From Wolbachia endosymbiont of Ctenocephalides felis wCfeT (GTDB lineage Bacteria > Pseudomonadota > Alphaproteobacteria > Rickettsiales > Anaplasmataceae), in the NCBI RefSeq assembly GCF_012277295.1, contig NZ_CP051156.1, positions 310,001 through 374,000 of the forward strand: a stretch of DNA of 64,000 bases, in the 5' to 3' direction. The translations under genes were made by a program, and so were the position numbers. Positions 1 to 8,829 of this stretch are shown piece by piece; the first letter of the stretch is position 1; each line of letters opens with the position of its first letter. The notes beneath the pieces are model-generated. The model ran no database searches. It was given only the letters and a program-made list of their open reading frames with translations, and was not told the DNA's origin.

Positions 1-1
1 T

Positions 2-961
2 TCGAAGATATTAAAGCAATTCATATCTTTACCAGAAGGGCTTAAATTTATTGTTGATATGCGCTCTGATGTGCTGAAATTAAAGAATCAATATAAAACT
101 TTGAGTCCACTTGAAAGTGAAATAAAAAACACACTGAATTCTTGGGTTGATGTAGATTTGTTAGATCTCCATCAAATCACTTGGGATTCTCCTGCATCAC
201 TACTTGAAAAGCTTATAAAATATGAAGCAGTGCATAAAATTTCCTCCTGGGGTGATTTAAAAAATAGGCTAGATTCTGATCGCCTCTGTTTTGCTTTTTT
301 CCATTATAAGATGCCAAATGAGCCTCTAATTTTCGTGGAAGTTGCATTGGTGAATAAAATTGCCGATAGCATTCAGCACCTTTTGGACGAATCATTACCA
401 TCAAATGATCCAAGTAGCGCAAATACTGCAATATTTTATTCAATATCGAATACTCAAGCTGGATTGTCTGGAATTAGTCTTGGTAATTTTTTAATTAAAA
501 GAGTTGTAGAAAAGCTCTCGCAAGAATTTAAGAATGTAAAAACATACGCAACTCTTTCACCGATTCCTGGCTTTACAAAATGGCTAAAAGAGCAAAGTGC
601 TGATCTATTGAATACATTTGACATAAAGCAATCTGGTGAAGAAATTTTAGAACAGCTGAAAGTTAATGCTGAATACGAAAAACAATGTTTACTTAAGCTA
701 TGTGCGCATTACTTACTTAAGGTTAAGGGTCATAATGGCAGTGCTTACGATCCTGTGGCACATTTTCACTTAAGCAATGGTGCATCAATAAAGCAGCTAA
801 ATTGGATGGCAGATATTTCAGAAAAAGGCATGGATCAGTCAGCTGGAATAATGGTAAATTATTTATATGAATTGCCTAAAATAGATAATAATCATGAAAA
901 TTACATGATTAACAAAGTTATTTCTTGTTCAAAGCAGGTGTTATCCATATTAAAGGGATAA
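2..961 (+). CDS. Malonyl-CoA decarboxylase, C-terminal part (5' end outside window)
   Basis: The frame is open from base 2 through the first internal ATG at 59, so the gene enters from the left edge and about 320 codons are visible. It resembles the malonyl-CoA decarboxylase family, which converts malonyl-CoA to acetyl-CoA and CO2. The SISNTQAGLSGISLGNFL stretch matches the family's catalytic-serine region, and DPVAHFHLSNGA near residue 235 of the internal-ATG form carries the conserved histidine seen in the DPVxxFHLxNGA block. Activity and substrate are inferred from the family. The next gene downstream is on the opposite strand, so there is no operon on this side. The enzyme is unusual in a genome this reduced; a role in tuning fatty-acid precursor supply is only a guess. 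Confidence 0.85.
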   Translation, partial: SKILKQFISLPEGLKFIVDMRSDVLKLKNQYKTLSPLESEIKNTLNSWVDVDLLDLHQITWDSPASLLEKLIKYEAVHKISSWGDLKNRLDSDRLCFAFFHYKMPNEPLIFVEVALVNKIADSIQHLLDESLPSNDPSSANTAIFYSISNTQAGLSGISLGNFLIKRVVEKLSQEFKNVKTYATLSPIPGFTKWLKEQSADLLNTFDIKQSGEEILEQLKVNAEYEKQCLLKLCAHYLLKVKGHNGSAYDPVAHFHLSNGASIKQLNWMADISEKGMDQSAGIMVNYLYELPKIDNNHENYMINKVISCSKQVLSILKG

Positions 962-1030
962 CGACCCACAACTGTACGAATATTGCATTTTAGGCCAGTT
1001 ACTCACAAAACGGCGTTATCAGAGTAGCCG

Positions 1031-1699
1031 TCACTGTGGTCTAGTAAAAAGAATATCATTGGCGTAGCTTTCTGCTTGTTGGCTTGAGGGAAGTGTATTA
1101 CTTATTTTTCCATTTTTATACGCTTCACTCTCTGCTTCTACGAGGCAGTTTGGAAGTTGAGTGGATAATCCTTCCACGCTTTCTGCTTGTTGTCCTGAGG
1201 AGAGTATATTATCTATTTTTTTTCCATTTTTATATGCTCCACTATCCGCTTCTACGAGGCAGTTTGGAAGTTGAGTAGATAATTTTTCCGCATTTTTAGC
1301 GCTTATCTTTGGATTTCCTCTAAGACTAATACATTTGAGATTAGGAAGTTTCTCCAAGTGTGGAGCCAGTACTGTTAAATTTGAGTTCCCAAGATGGTTA
1401 TGCTCAAGATACAAATGTGTAAGCTGAGGAAGTTTCTCAAAGTGTAAAGCAAATGTTTTAAAACTTTGGTCTGTAAACGTGTTATGACTAAGATTAATGC
1501 ATGTAAGATGAGAAAATTTCTCCAAGTATTTTTCTTCAATTGGGCGTCCAATAAAGCACTTTTGTAAATTAAACTCCTTAATCTTAGATATGTTTTTCCT
1601 TTTAGATATCTCTTCTAAAAGCTTTTCTAATGTCTTACCAGGATTGTTTCTCCGTATTTTTAAAACACCTCCGTTAATTTTATAATCATAACCGAGCAT
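1031..1699 (-). CDS. Leucine-rich repeat protein (LRR paralogue 1)
   Basis: About 222 residues. The first 35 residues (MLGYDYKINGGVLKI...) resemble the start of the LRR protein at 20180-20986. They are followed by three to four LRR units with the LxxLxLxxNxL pattern (for example LTCINLSHNTF, LTHLYLEHNHL, LKCISLRGNP). The C-terminal third is a tandem duplication of about 40 residues built on STQLPNCLVEA and SSGQQAES. An upstream GTG at 1711 is possible, but ATG 1699 aligns with the paralogue start and sits right for the shared promoter-leader cassette. There is no signal peptide or membrane segment. LRR proteins mediate protein-protein contact; secretion and a host target are not shown by the sequence. 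Confidence 0.75.
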   Translation of the reverse strand: MLGYDYKINGGVLKIRRNNPGKTLEKLLEEISKRKNISKIKEFNLQKCFIGRPIEEKYLEKFSHLTCINLSHNTFTDQSFKTFALHFEKLPQLTHLYLEHNHLGNSNLTVLAPHLEKLPNLKCISLRGNPKISAKNAEKLSTQLPNCLVEADSGAYKNGKKIDNILSSGQQAESVEGLSTQLPNCLVEAESEAYKNGKISNTLPSSQQAESYANDILFTRPQ

Positions 1700-1730
1700 T
1701 CTATACTTCACTAAAGATTAATATATAAAT

Positions 1731-1759
1731 ATTCTATCTAATATCTTTACTTTTGTCAA
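1731..1759 (-). promoter_or_regulatory. Sigma-70 promoter of LRR gene 1 (shared cassette)
   Basis: On the minus strand TTGACA (1754-1759) is followed by a 17-base spacer and TAGAAT (1731-1736), then an ATTTATATATTAAT leader into the LRR start. The same arrangement precedes the genes at 20180 and 21971 and a gene remnant at 21547. Confidence 0.7.
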
Positions 1760-1829
1760 CAAATTAGGTGACCTTTACAAGAATGACACCATTTTCTAAT
1801 GTATGAAGACCATATTACGTAGAAAAATT

Positions 1830-1856
1830 CAGTTATTTCCAAAACGGAAATAACTG
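1830..1856. repeat. 27-bp hairpin repeat, copy 1
   Basis: Perfect 11-base arms CAGTTATTTCC / GGAAATAACTG around an asymmetric loop AAAAC. Three more copies lie at 21251, 21362 and 21649, in both orientations. The roughly 45 bases before it (ATGACACCATTTTCTAATG onward, from 1783) are also repeated near 21206. Confidence 0.8.
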
Positions 1857-1873
1857 CTTCAAATCAACCAAAT

Positions 1874-4327
1874 TTAGTGCAACTTACTCTTAATCAGCTC
1901 CAGAGCCTTTTTTAGATCTATGCTTTCAATATCTGCATCTTTGCCTAAGGCAACGTTGGTTTTATCGCATTTTATGTAAAATCCATATCTGCCGTTGCAA
2001 ATGAAGACTTCCTTTCCTTTTTCATTGAACCCTAGGGATTTCAACTCTTTACGTGGGCTATTTGCAATAATTTGTACAGCCTCATCCAATTCTGTGCTCA
2101 GCACCCCATTTAAATTCTTCTTAAGGGAAAAATATTTACCATCATGAAAAATATAATATCCAAAGCGTCCAAGACCAACTTTCACTTCTTTGCCGGTTTC
2201 AGGGTGCTGTCCAATTGTTTTTGGCAAGGAGAGTAATTGCGCAGCGGTATTTATATCAATATCATTAACATTTACATCTTTTGGTATGGAAACTGCCTTC
2301 TTTTTCTCTGGTTCGCTACCAAGCTGCAGGTAAAGCCCATAAGGACCTTTTTTTATCATGATCTCTTGCCCTGTCGCATCATCCAAACCCAAACTTTTTG
2401 GATACTCTGATACATCATCATTACGAGTAATTTCTTGCGTGTAATTGCATGTTGGATAGTTAGAGCACCCAAGAAACACTCCTGTCCGTCCGAAGTTTAA
2501 TTTTAATATACCATCAGAGCAATTTAGGCATTTCTTACCTATTTCTTCTTTTCCTTCTTCTGAGCAAAAGCAGTCGATTATTAAATCACGAATGCCATTA
2601 AAAACCTCATCATGAGTCATCTGTTTAACAGAGTTAACATGCGCAAAAAATGGCACCCAAAAATGACTCAGCTCTTTTTTCCAATCTGCATCGCCATTTG
2701 AAATTAAATCGAGTTTTTCTTCCATTTGCGCAGTGAAGTCATATTCTATGCAGTTATGGAAAAAGACTTTTAAAAATATAGTAACTATCTTACCGCGGCT
2801 ACTTGGAATAAACCTTTTATTATCAAGTGTAACATATTCACGGTCTTGCAATACCGAAATAATCGTTCCGTAAGTTGATGGACGGCCGATACCTATTTCT
2901 TCCATTTTTTTCACAATGCTTGCTTCGCTATAACGCGGAGGCGGCTGGGTAAAATGTTGTTTTGGATGAGTAGAAATCAGCTTGCACGCTTCCCCTTCAT
3001 TCATCACAGGTAATAGGCCTTCATTTTCAGTGTCTATATCATCTTTATAGACTTTATAAAAGCCATCAAATAGTATGCTAGATCCATTTGCTCGCAAGAT
3101 TACTTTCTGATCAGTGGAACTAATTTCTACTACTACTTGATCAAGAATTGCTGATTCCATCTGACTTGCAATGATCCTTTTCCAGATTAAATCATACAAT
3201 TTAAATTGCTCTGGAGTTAGATAGTTTTTTATGCTACTTGGTGTTCTATTGATGTCAGTTGGACGAATTGCTTCGTGTGCTTCCTGGGCATTTTTGACCT
3301 TTTTTACATACTGACGGGGGGATTGCGGCAGATACTTATCACCATATAGCGACTTAATGGACTGTCTAATTGAGCTTATGGCCTCATCTGTAATGTGAAA
3401 GCCATCTGTACGCATATAGGTTATTAACCCTACAGTTTCACCGCCAATATCAATACCCTCATATAAATTCTGGGCTATACGCATAACATTTTTAACGTAA
3501 AAGTTTAATTTATTTACTGCATCCTGCTGCAAAGTGGAGGTAATAAATGGTGGAAGAGGATTTCTCTTAACTTGCTTACGTTCTATTGTGCTGACGGCAT
3601 ACTGTCTTGATTCAATTTGCTTGACCAAATCTTTTGCTTCTTCTTCATTTTTAATATCAAATTTTTCTAGTTTTTTATTATCATAGTGGCTCAGCATAGC
3701 AAAAAAGTTCTCATTTTTGCTGTTTTGCATTTCTGCTTTTATGCTCCAATATTCTTGTGATACGAACTTACTAATTTCATCTTCTCGCTCACATATGAGC
3801 CTCAATGCAACAGACTGCACACGGCCTGCAGACTTGCTGCCCGATAACTTTGTCCATAAAAGTGGCGATAAACTAAATCCTACAAGATAATCCAAGGCTC
3901 TGCGCGCTTGCTGAGCATGCACTAAATCCATATTTATTTCTCGTGGGTTTTTTATTGCCGCCTGCACCGCTTTCTTTGTTATTTCGTTAAAAACCACTCT
4001 ATAGATATTGTTTTTATTGTTGATAGCCTTTCTTTCCTTTAATGCCTCTATTACGTGCCAGGCTATTGCTTCTCCTTCTCTATCTGGATCTGTGGCAAGA
4101 TATATATCTGATGTTTTGTTTGCTGCTTTTACCAGCTTTTTTACATATTTTTCTGCTTTTTCGATGATCTCATATTTTATGGCAAAATCATTATCTGGAT
4201 CAACAGAACCATTTTTTGCTGGAAGATCTCTTACATGGCCAAAAGATGCAGCCACTTTGAATTCCTTGCTTAGGTATTTGCCTATTGTCTTTGCCTTTGC
4301 AGGTGACTCAACTATTAATAACGCCAT
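1874..4327 (-). CDS. topA: DNA topoisomerase I
   Basis: 817 residues, normal for bacterial topoisomerase I, which relaxes negative supercoils by cutting one strand. The Toprim domain starts at once (MALLIVESPAKAKTIGKYL) and has the DPDREGEAIAWH acidic motif near residue 110. The active-site tyrosine lies in GLITYMRTDG near residue 300. A four-cysteine zinc ribbon (CLNCSDG...GCSNYPTC) lies near residue 600, followed by topoisomerase C-terminal repeats with the G-YGxY pattern. It is a lone minus-strand gene, about 200 bases downstream of the unknown gene at 4532. All key motifs are intact. Confidence 0.97.
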   Translation of the reverse strand: MALLIVESPAKAKTIGKYLSKEFKVAASFGHVRDLPAKNGSVDPDNDFAIKYEIIEKAEKYVKKLVKAANKTSDIYLATDPDREGEAIAWHVIEALKERKAINNKNNIYRVVFNEITKKAVQAAIKNPREINMDLVHAQQARRALDYLVGFSLSPLLWTKLSGSKSAGRVQSVALRLICEREDEISKFVSQEYWSIKAEMQNSKNENFFAMLSHYDNKKLEKFDIKNEEEAKDLVKQIESRQYAVSTIERKQVKRNPLPPFITSTLQQDAVNKLNFYVKNVMRIAQNLYEGIDIGGETVGLITYMRTDGFHITDEAISSIRQSIKSLYGDKYLPQSPRQYVKKVKNAQEAHEAIRPTDINRTPSSIKNYLTPEQFKLYDLIWKRIIASQMESAILDQVVVEISSTDQKVILRANGSSILFDGFYKVYKDDIDTENEGLLPVMNEGEACKLISTHPKQHFTQPPPRYSEASIVKKMEEIGIGRPSTYGTIISVLQDREYVTLDNKRFIPSSRGKIVTIFLKVFFHNCIEYDFTAQMEEKLDLISNGDADWKKELSHFWVPFFAHVNSVKQMTHDEVFNGIRDLIIDCFCSEEGKEEIGKKCLNCSDGILKLNFGRTGVFLGCSNYPTCNYTQEITRNDDVSEYPKSLGLDDATGQEIMIKKGPYGLYLQLGSEPEKKKAVSIPKDVNVNDIDINTAAQLLSLPKTIGQHPETGKEVKVGLGRFGYYIFHDGKYFSLKKNLNGVLSTELDEAVQIIANSPRKELKSLGFNEKGKEVFICNGRYGFYIKCDKTNVALGKDADIESIDLKKALELIKSKLH

Positions 4328-4420
4328 AATTATTAGTATTTAGATATAATATGTTGAGAAATATACAATGAAAAGTAAAAGAATATTTTAATAAACTGTT
4401 CTTATTTTGCAAAATTATAA

Positions 4421-4456
4421 ATATTCTAAATATAATAGAGTAAATATTTAGAATAT
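4421..4456. repeat. Palindrome upstream of topA
   Basis: Perfect 13-base arms ATATTCTAAATAT (4421-4433) and ATATTTAGAATAT (4444-4456) with a 10-base loop, in the 203-base gap between topA and the gene at 4532. No T-run follows, so an operator or simple A+T palindrome is as likely as a terminator. Confidence 0.5.
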
Positions 4457-4531
4457 GCAAGAAAACCATAGGAAGTTTAATTAAAGGTGCAGCTTTGTAA
4501 AAAGCCAGGGTAAGTGTTGATATTTAAAACC

Positions 4532-5488
4532 TTAGATTTCTCGAGTTTGTCCCACTTGAGCAGCTCGACGGTCCATGACCATATTTCTAAATTTTTGCTC
4601 CTTTATAGGGTCTGTTATAGGTTCTATCTTATTTTCAGGTATACTTACTAAGGCTTCACTAATACCTTCACTAAAAATTTTATTACATTTTTCTTTTTCC
4701 TTTTCATCTTCAGCTTTCCTAGTCTCAGCTTCATGCTTTGCAGCCTGATCAAGTATGTTTTTCTCAGTAGCTGAGAAATGCGGACTTTTATCTTGAGGAA
4801 CGTCCTCCTTCTTAAATGAAAAAAGACCCTTCACCTGCGTTATTGGAGTATAAATAAGAAAAAGAATAGTAGTAGTTAGAATCAATGGGTTAGCGCCAAC
4901 AAATGCTATTGTAATGCCGGAAATGACAAGACGAGACGCAGGTCCTGTAAAAAAACTCATTACCCTCTTATCATCACTAGGCAAAGGTTTTTTATTTTCA
5001 TCCTTAAAATGTTTTCCAATTATTGGAATGTTTGCGAGAAACTCTGTTCCGGGCATAAATTTTTTAGCGAACTTTTTAATATAACCCCAAGCTTCAGAAC
5101 GTGTTCCACCTTTTACATCTTCAACTACAATATCCGTTGAACTCCTTTCTTTGTATTCATCTACAATTTCTTGTATTGCATTATCTGTGAAATTCCTTTT
5201 TTTGCATTCAACTACAGTTTTTTGTGTTTTACTACCTATTGAATTCCAATTTGTAGCTAAATCTTTAACTACGGTAGATAAAAATTGGCCAAAATTCTCT
5301 TTGCTTAGTGAGTTTGCTCCTTTTATAACTATGGTGTTTTTAAATATCTTTTCATGATTGTTTAAAATAAAAGTAAGGAATTGCTCTTGATTTGGATTCA
5401 ATTTACCACAGTTCCTATACGCTTCAATCTTCTTTAAGAACTCCTCATAAATTAACAGGTGTTCTTTCTTCATTGATATAGCTTCCAT
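4532..5488 (-). CDS. Unknown protein with central hydrophobic segments
   Basis: 318 residues, not recognised. An alternative start is the methionine at residue 6 (MKKEHLLIYEEF). The N-terminal half is charged and helical, with a local near-duplication (VVECKKRNFTDNAIQEIVDEY / VVEDVKGG). Two closely spaced hydrophobic stretches at about residues 187-223 (RLVISGITIAFVGANPLIL and TTTILFLIYTPI) suggest a membrane hairpin. The C-terminal region after residue 230 is very rich in E and K (KAEDEKEKEK) and probably coiled coil. It lies between topA and fmt on the same strand, with about 77 bases to fmt, but has no evident link to either. Likely a lineage-specific membrane protein. Confidence 0.6.
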   Translation of the reverse strand: MEAISMKKEHLLIYEEFLKKIEAYRNCGKLNPNQEQFLTFILNNHEKIFKNTIVIKGANSLSKENFGQFLSTVVKDLATNWNSIGSKTQKTVVECKKRNFTDNAIQEIVDEYKERSSTDIVVEDVKGGTRSEAWGYIKKFAKKFMPGTEFLANIPIIGKHFKDENKKPLPSDDKRVMSFFTGPASRLVISGITIAFVGANPLILTTTILFLIYTPITQVKGLFSFKKEDVPQDKSPHFSATEKNILDQAAKHEAETRKAEDEKEKEKCNKIFSEGISEALVSIPENKIEPITDPIKEQKFRNMVMDRRAAQVGQTREI

Positions 5489-5565
5489 AACTTATATTTA
5501 CATTATCTACTCTTTAATTGTAGCACATTTTTCACACTAATTCAACTAAATTGTAGCTTTTCAAG

Positions 5566-6477
5566 TTATTCTATGAGCTTTTCTGCTATGGCTGACTTTA
5601 AACCACGAACGAAATCTGCAATACTACAAGGGTTTCTCCCTTCCATCTGTACAATTTTAGGAATTAAAATGCCGCCCTTTAAACTTATATGCATATTATC
5701 ATTAATGACCTTTCCTTGCTCTAAATAAGGCGTATTTGCTTCAAAGTCAGCATCGAGTATTCTTATGCGCTTACCTTCCATTTTAACAAATGCTTTTGGG
5801 TAAAAAGCTTTAATCTTTCTATAAGCAACTTCACAATTATCATTAACATAAATTTGATAATCTTCTATTTTATCAGCATAGCATGTAAGGCTATCATCCT
5901 GTTTTACGGGAATTTGTTTTTCAATCTCATTTAGGACCTCCAAAAGCAATTCACTGCCTAGTTTAGATAATTTATCGTGCAACGTTTTGTAATTATCTTC
6001 TTTTTTAACAAGAAATTTTTTCTGCTTTAAAACAGGACCAGAATCAAGCCCTTCATCGAGTTGCATAATACTGACTCCAGTTTCTGCATCACCTGCTAGA
6101 ATTGTATGTTGTATTGGCGCTGCACCACGCCATCTGGGTAGTAGGGAAGGGTGGATATTTATACATCCATACTTTAGAATATTCAAAATTTTGCTTGGAA
6201 GTATCAATCCGTATGCAGCAACAACTGCAATATCAGGTTTAAAATTTTTAAATTTTTCTTGTTCTGCTTGAGATTTTAGGGAAGAAGGAGTACAAACTTC
6301 TATGTTATTTTCTTCAGCAAGAATATGTACGGGAGACTTTGTCAACTTTTGCCCACGTCCTGAGGGTTTAGGAGGTTTGGTATATACCGCTATTACAAGA
6401 AGCCTATTCTGCGACTTCAGCAGCAAGTCTAACGCGCTAACAGCAAACTCTGGTGATCCCATGAAAATAATTCTCAT
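5566..6477 (-). CDS. fmt: Methionyl-tRNA formyltransferase
   Basis: 303 residues, full length. Transfers a formyl group from 10-formyl-tetrahydrofolate to initiator Met-tRNA. The N-terminal Rossmann domain opens with [12 protein letters not shown]. The formyl-folate site signature is seen as [18 protein letters not shown] near residue 107, and DSGPVLKQ lies further on. The C-terminal tRNA-binding domain starts near residue 205. It follows rplT by 30 bases, so rpmI-rplT-fmt may be one transcript. Its functional partner, peptide deformylase (def), is at 51087 rather than adjacent as in many bacteria. Confidence 0.96.
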   Translation of the reverse strand: MRIIFMGSPEFAVSALDLLLKSQNRLLVIAVYTKPPKPSGRGQKLTKSPVHILAEENNIEVCTPSSLKSQAEQEKFKNFKPDIAVVAAYGLILPSKILNILKYGCINIHPSLLPRWRGAAPIQHTILAGDAETGVSIMQLDEGLDSGPVLKQKKFLVKKEDNYKTLHDKLSKLGSELLLEVLNEIEKQIPVKQDDSLTCYADKIEDYQIYVNDNCEVAYRKIKAFYPKAFVKMEGKRIRILDADFEANTPYLEQGKVINDNMHISLKGGILIPKIVQMEGRNPCSIADFVRGLKSAIAEKLIE

Positions 6478-6507
6478 GCTGCTAGCTCCTTTTTAATTTA
6501 GCAAAAT

Positions 6508-6882
6508 TTAAGAAACTGCACTATTTTCTTCTAGTTTGCTACCTGCAATTTCTACTAATTTAGCAAAATCATCCTTATAATTCACAGCCATTTCAGCAAG
6601 GATTTTCCTATTTAAGTCAATCTCAGCAAGTTTAAGGCCATGCATAAACCTACCATAAGTAAGACCATGCTCACGTGCTGCTGCATTAATACGTATTATC
6701 CATAAACTGCGAAAATCACGCTTGCGATTCCTTCTGTCTCTGTAAGCATACTGCAATGCTTTTTCAACTCTCTGCAATGCGATTCTATAGCAGCTGTTTG
6801 CACGTCCCCTGTAACCTTTAGCAAGTTTCAATATCTTTTTATGACGAGCGTGAATAGTAACTCCACGTTTTACCCGAGCCAT
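6508..6882 (-). CDS. rplT: 50S ribosomal protein L20
   Basis: 124 residues, typical length. The [26 protein letters not shown] start and the [32 protein letters not shown] core are diagnostic of L20, which binds 23S rRNA early in 50S assembly. It lies 18 bases downstream of rpmI, the usual rpmI-rplT pair. infC, often the first gene of this operon, is not next to it. Confidence 0.98.
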   Translation of the reverse strand: MARVKRGVTIHARHKKILKLAKGYRGRANSCYRIALQRVEKALQYAYRDRRNRKRDFRSLWIIRINAAAREHGLTYGRFMHGLKLAEIDLNRKILAEMAVNYKDDFAKLVEIAGSKLEENSAVS

Positions 6883-6900
6883 CTTATCTTACCTCCATTT

Positions 6901-7104
6901 TTAAAGACCATAAGGCATATAAAGCTTAACTATACGCGAATCAGACTTACCAAGGATTGTTGTACCACGCTGATTACGAAGACTAGATTTGCTTCTTTTT
7001 GTCATGCCATGTCGTTTACCTGATTGAGTGGCAACAACTTTGCCAGTAGCTGTAAGCTTGAAACGCTTTTTAACAGAAGATTTAGTTTTTAATTTTTTCT
7101 TCAT
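6901..7104 (-). CDS. rpmI: 50S ribosomal protein L35
   Basis: 67 residues, highly basic: [23 protein letters not shown], then a [10 protein letters not shown] stretch. Standard L35 length and pattern. First gene of the rpmI-rplT(-fmt) cluster on the minus strand. The roughly 60 bases upstream are A+T-rich and would hold the promoter; I see no clear autoregulatory leader. Confidence 0.97.
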   Translation of the reverse strand: MKKKLKTKSSVKKRFKLTATGKVVATQSGKRHGMTKRSKSSLRNQRGTTILGKSDSRIVKLYMPYGL

Positions 7105-7163
7105 ATCTAAAATAACTTTAACATTAGTAGTATAAATAATTTTATTAAAGAATCAAATTAAAA

Positions 7164-7616
7164 TTATATATCATCGAATAACTTAAATGTGATCACACCT
7201 AATATATGTGTTATACGCTTTTCATCGCCAAGTGGCAGTAACACCTGCCTCATTTTAACACCTTCACTTTCTTCTTCTTCATGAATTAGGTATTTGCTAT
7301 CTACAATAGTATCGAATTTATCAATAACTGAATCTATCTTATATAATCGCAAAAACGGTGCATCAATTGTATATTTATTATCAATACACATTTTTTTTTT
7401 AAAGCCGTAAAAAAAAGAAGCTTTTTCTCCAGCGTTTTCACAGATATAACCTTGATCACTAACTTCAATGATAAAACAATTCTGCCACGATTCCATTATT
7501 TCTGCAGTATCTATTTCATGCCTTGCTGGCCAGTTCCTACTAGATCCTTTTATATCGCTCCAGTGTTGAGTAACCACGTTTGCTATTCTTCTCTCTTTGC
7601 CTACATAACTTTCCAT
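7164..7616 (-). CDS. PAS_5-type PAS domain protein
   Basis: 150 residues. The pattern HWSDIKGSSRNWPARHEIDTAEI followed by a beta-rich PAS core fits the alphaproteobacterial PAS_5 family (small single-PAS proteins of unknown role). There is no output domain, signal peptide or membrane segment. ATG at 7616 is the only good start. It lies 60 bases upstream of rpmI on the same strand. The ligand, if any, is unknown. Confidence 0.7.
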   Translation of the reverse strand: MESYVGKERRIANVVTQHWSDIKGSSRNWPARHEIDTAEIMESWQNCFIIEVSDQGYICENAGEKASFFYGFKKKMCIDNKYTIDAPFLRLYKIDSVIDKFDTIVDSKYLIHEEEESEGVKMRQVLLPLGDEKRITHILGVITFKLFDDI

Positions 7617-7817
7617 TCCGATTTTTATATATGAATCACAGATATTAGGTGAATTTATCCTGAATATATTGATTTTTTCTTACCTGAAGATGCATGTTAC
7701 TAGGGATTTCAGATGACTGACAGTTAAAATCTTGATTCAGAATATTATGAAAAATATCTTGCAGCTGTAGATAAGCTAAATATTATGTAAAATATTATTC
7801 TTCAACTGTTAAGTATA

Positions 7818-8771
7818 ATGGATGCAGCGATCATAAGTAACAATTATACTAGAAGATTCTTTTGTAATGTATGCATCTTAATAGGTGAAATATCTGCAAG
7901 GCTTTACTGCATTATCCTTGCGAGCAATTTATTAGAGGGTAGGTGGTTTTTTATCATTCCAGCAAGCGTCTTTTGGAAAATGCTCAAAGAACAAAAAACC
8001 CTAAAGGATACATTAGAACAAGATATATTAAACATAATAAAACTGCTGCAAAAAGAAAAATGTACAAAAAAACTAGATGAATTGCGTAAGAAGCTATTTT
8101 TTCTGACAAAGTTAAAATTTATAATTGAAACGCTAAAATTAATCATCTTCAATCTCTTAATCATACTTATCGGTATAACTTGTTGTGTTGCCAAAACATT
8201 TAGGAACAACACAGCGACTTCTGTAAAAAAAGAAGGAAATGAACATTCTGTAAAAAGAGAAAAATCCAATCAAACTGCTAGTAGTAATAGTATTTTAGGA
8301 GAAAATATTAAGAAAAACACTCAATATACTACGCTAGATGATAAGAAATCCTTGGTCACTTGTAATAATCAAAAACAACGAGCAGCGTTTGATAGTTATA
8401 TACATGGGAATGTGTTACCAAAAGTAGTCGCGCATTTAGCTATAAGCTGCCTTGTTAAGACGGAGAGGAGGTTTCATAGAAAGAGGGAAGAGAGCACCTT
8501 GAGATATTCTATATATAGATATACATGTGATTATAAGGTTGTTCGAAATGTGGACAAGAAGAATATACGATATATTCACAACAAGAGACGTGAAAGCGGT
8601 CTTACTATTACGCCTGAAAGAGCTGATGCATTTATTGCAAACGTGAAGCACCAAAGTAAATGCGATATCAATAATAATGATCTAGAAATAGACGTGTCAA
8701 GCAAACTCAAAGAGCTGTTTATTGATCAGGCTGATATTTCAATTGATAAGAAAATTCAGATGATTATGTAA
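7818..8771 (+). CDS. Unknown membrane protein, first of a two-gene unit
   Basis: 317 residues, no recognised family. Hydrophobic stretches lie near residues 12-38 (FFCNVCILIGEISARLYCIILA) and 100-123 (LIIFNLLIILIGITCCVA), separated by a strongly basic helical stretch. Beyond residue 125 the protein is hydrophilic and basic (KTERRFHRKREESTLRYSIYRY). It is followed after 58 bases by the gene at 8830 on the same strand, and a hairpin follows that second gene, so the two may be co-transcribed. The pair sits at the left border of an IS-rich island, which suggests accessory content. No function is proposed. Confidence 0.6.
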   Translation: MDAAIISNNYTRRFFCNVCILIGEISARLYCIILASNLLEGRWFFIIPASVFWKMLKEQKTLKDTLEQDILNIIKLLQKEKCTKKLDELRKKLFFLTKLKFIIETLKLIIFNLLIILIGITCCVAKTFRNNTATSVKKEGNEHSVKREKSNQTASSNSILGENIKKNTQYTTLDDKKSLVTCNNQKQRAAFDSYIHGNVLPKVVAHLAISCLVKTERRFHRKREESTLRYSIYRYTCDYKVVRNVDKKNIRYIHNKRRESGLTITPERADAFIANVKHQSKCDINNNDLEIDVSSKLKELFIDQADISIDKKIQMIM

Positions 8772-8829
8772 AAATAGTTGCAATAATTTCCCATAATGTA
8801 CATAAATAAATTTTATTCTGGATAATTGT

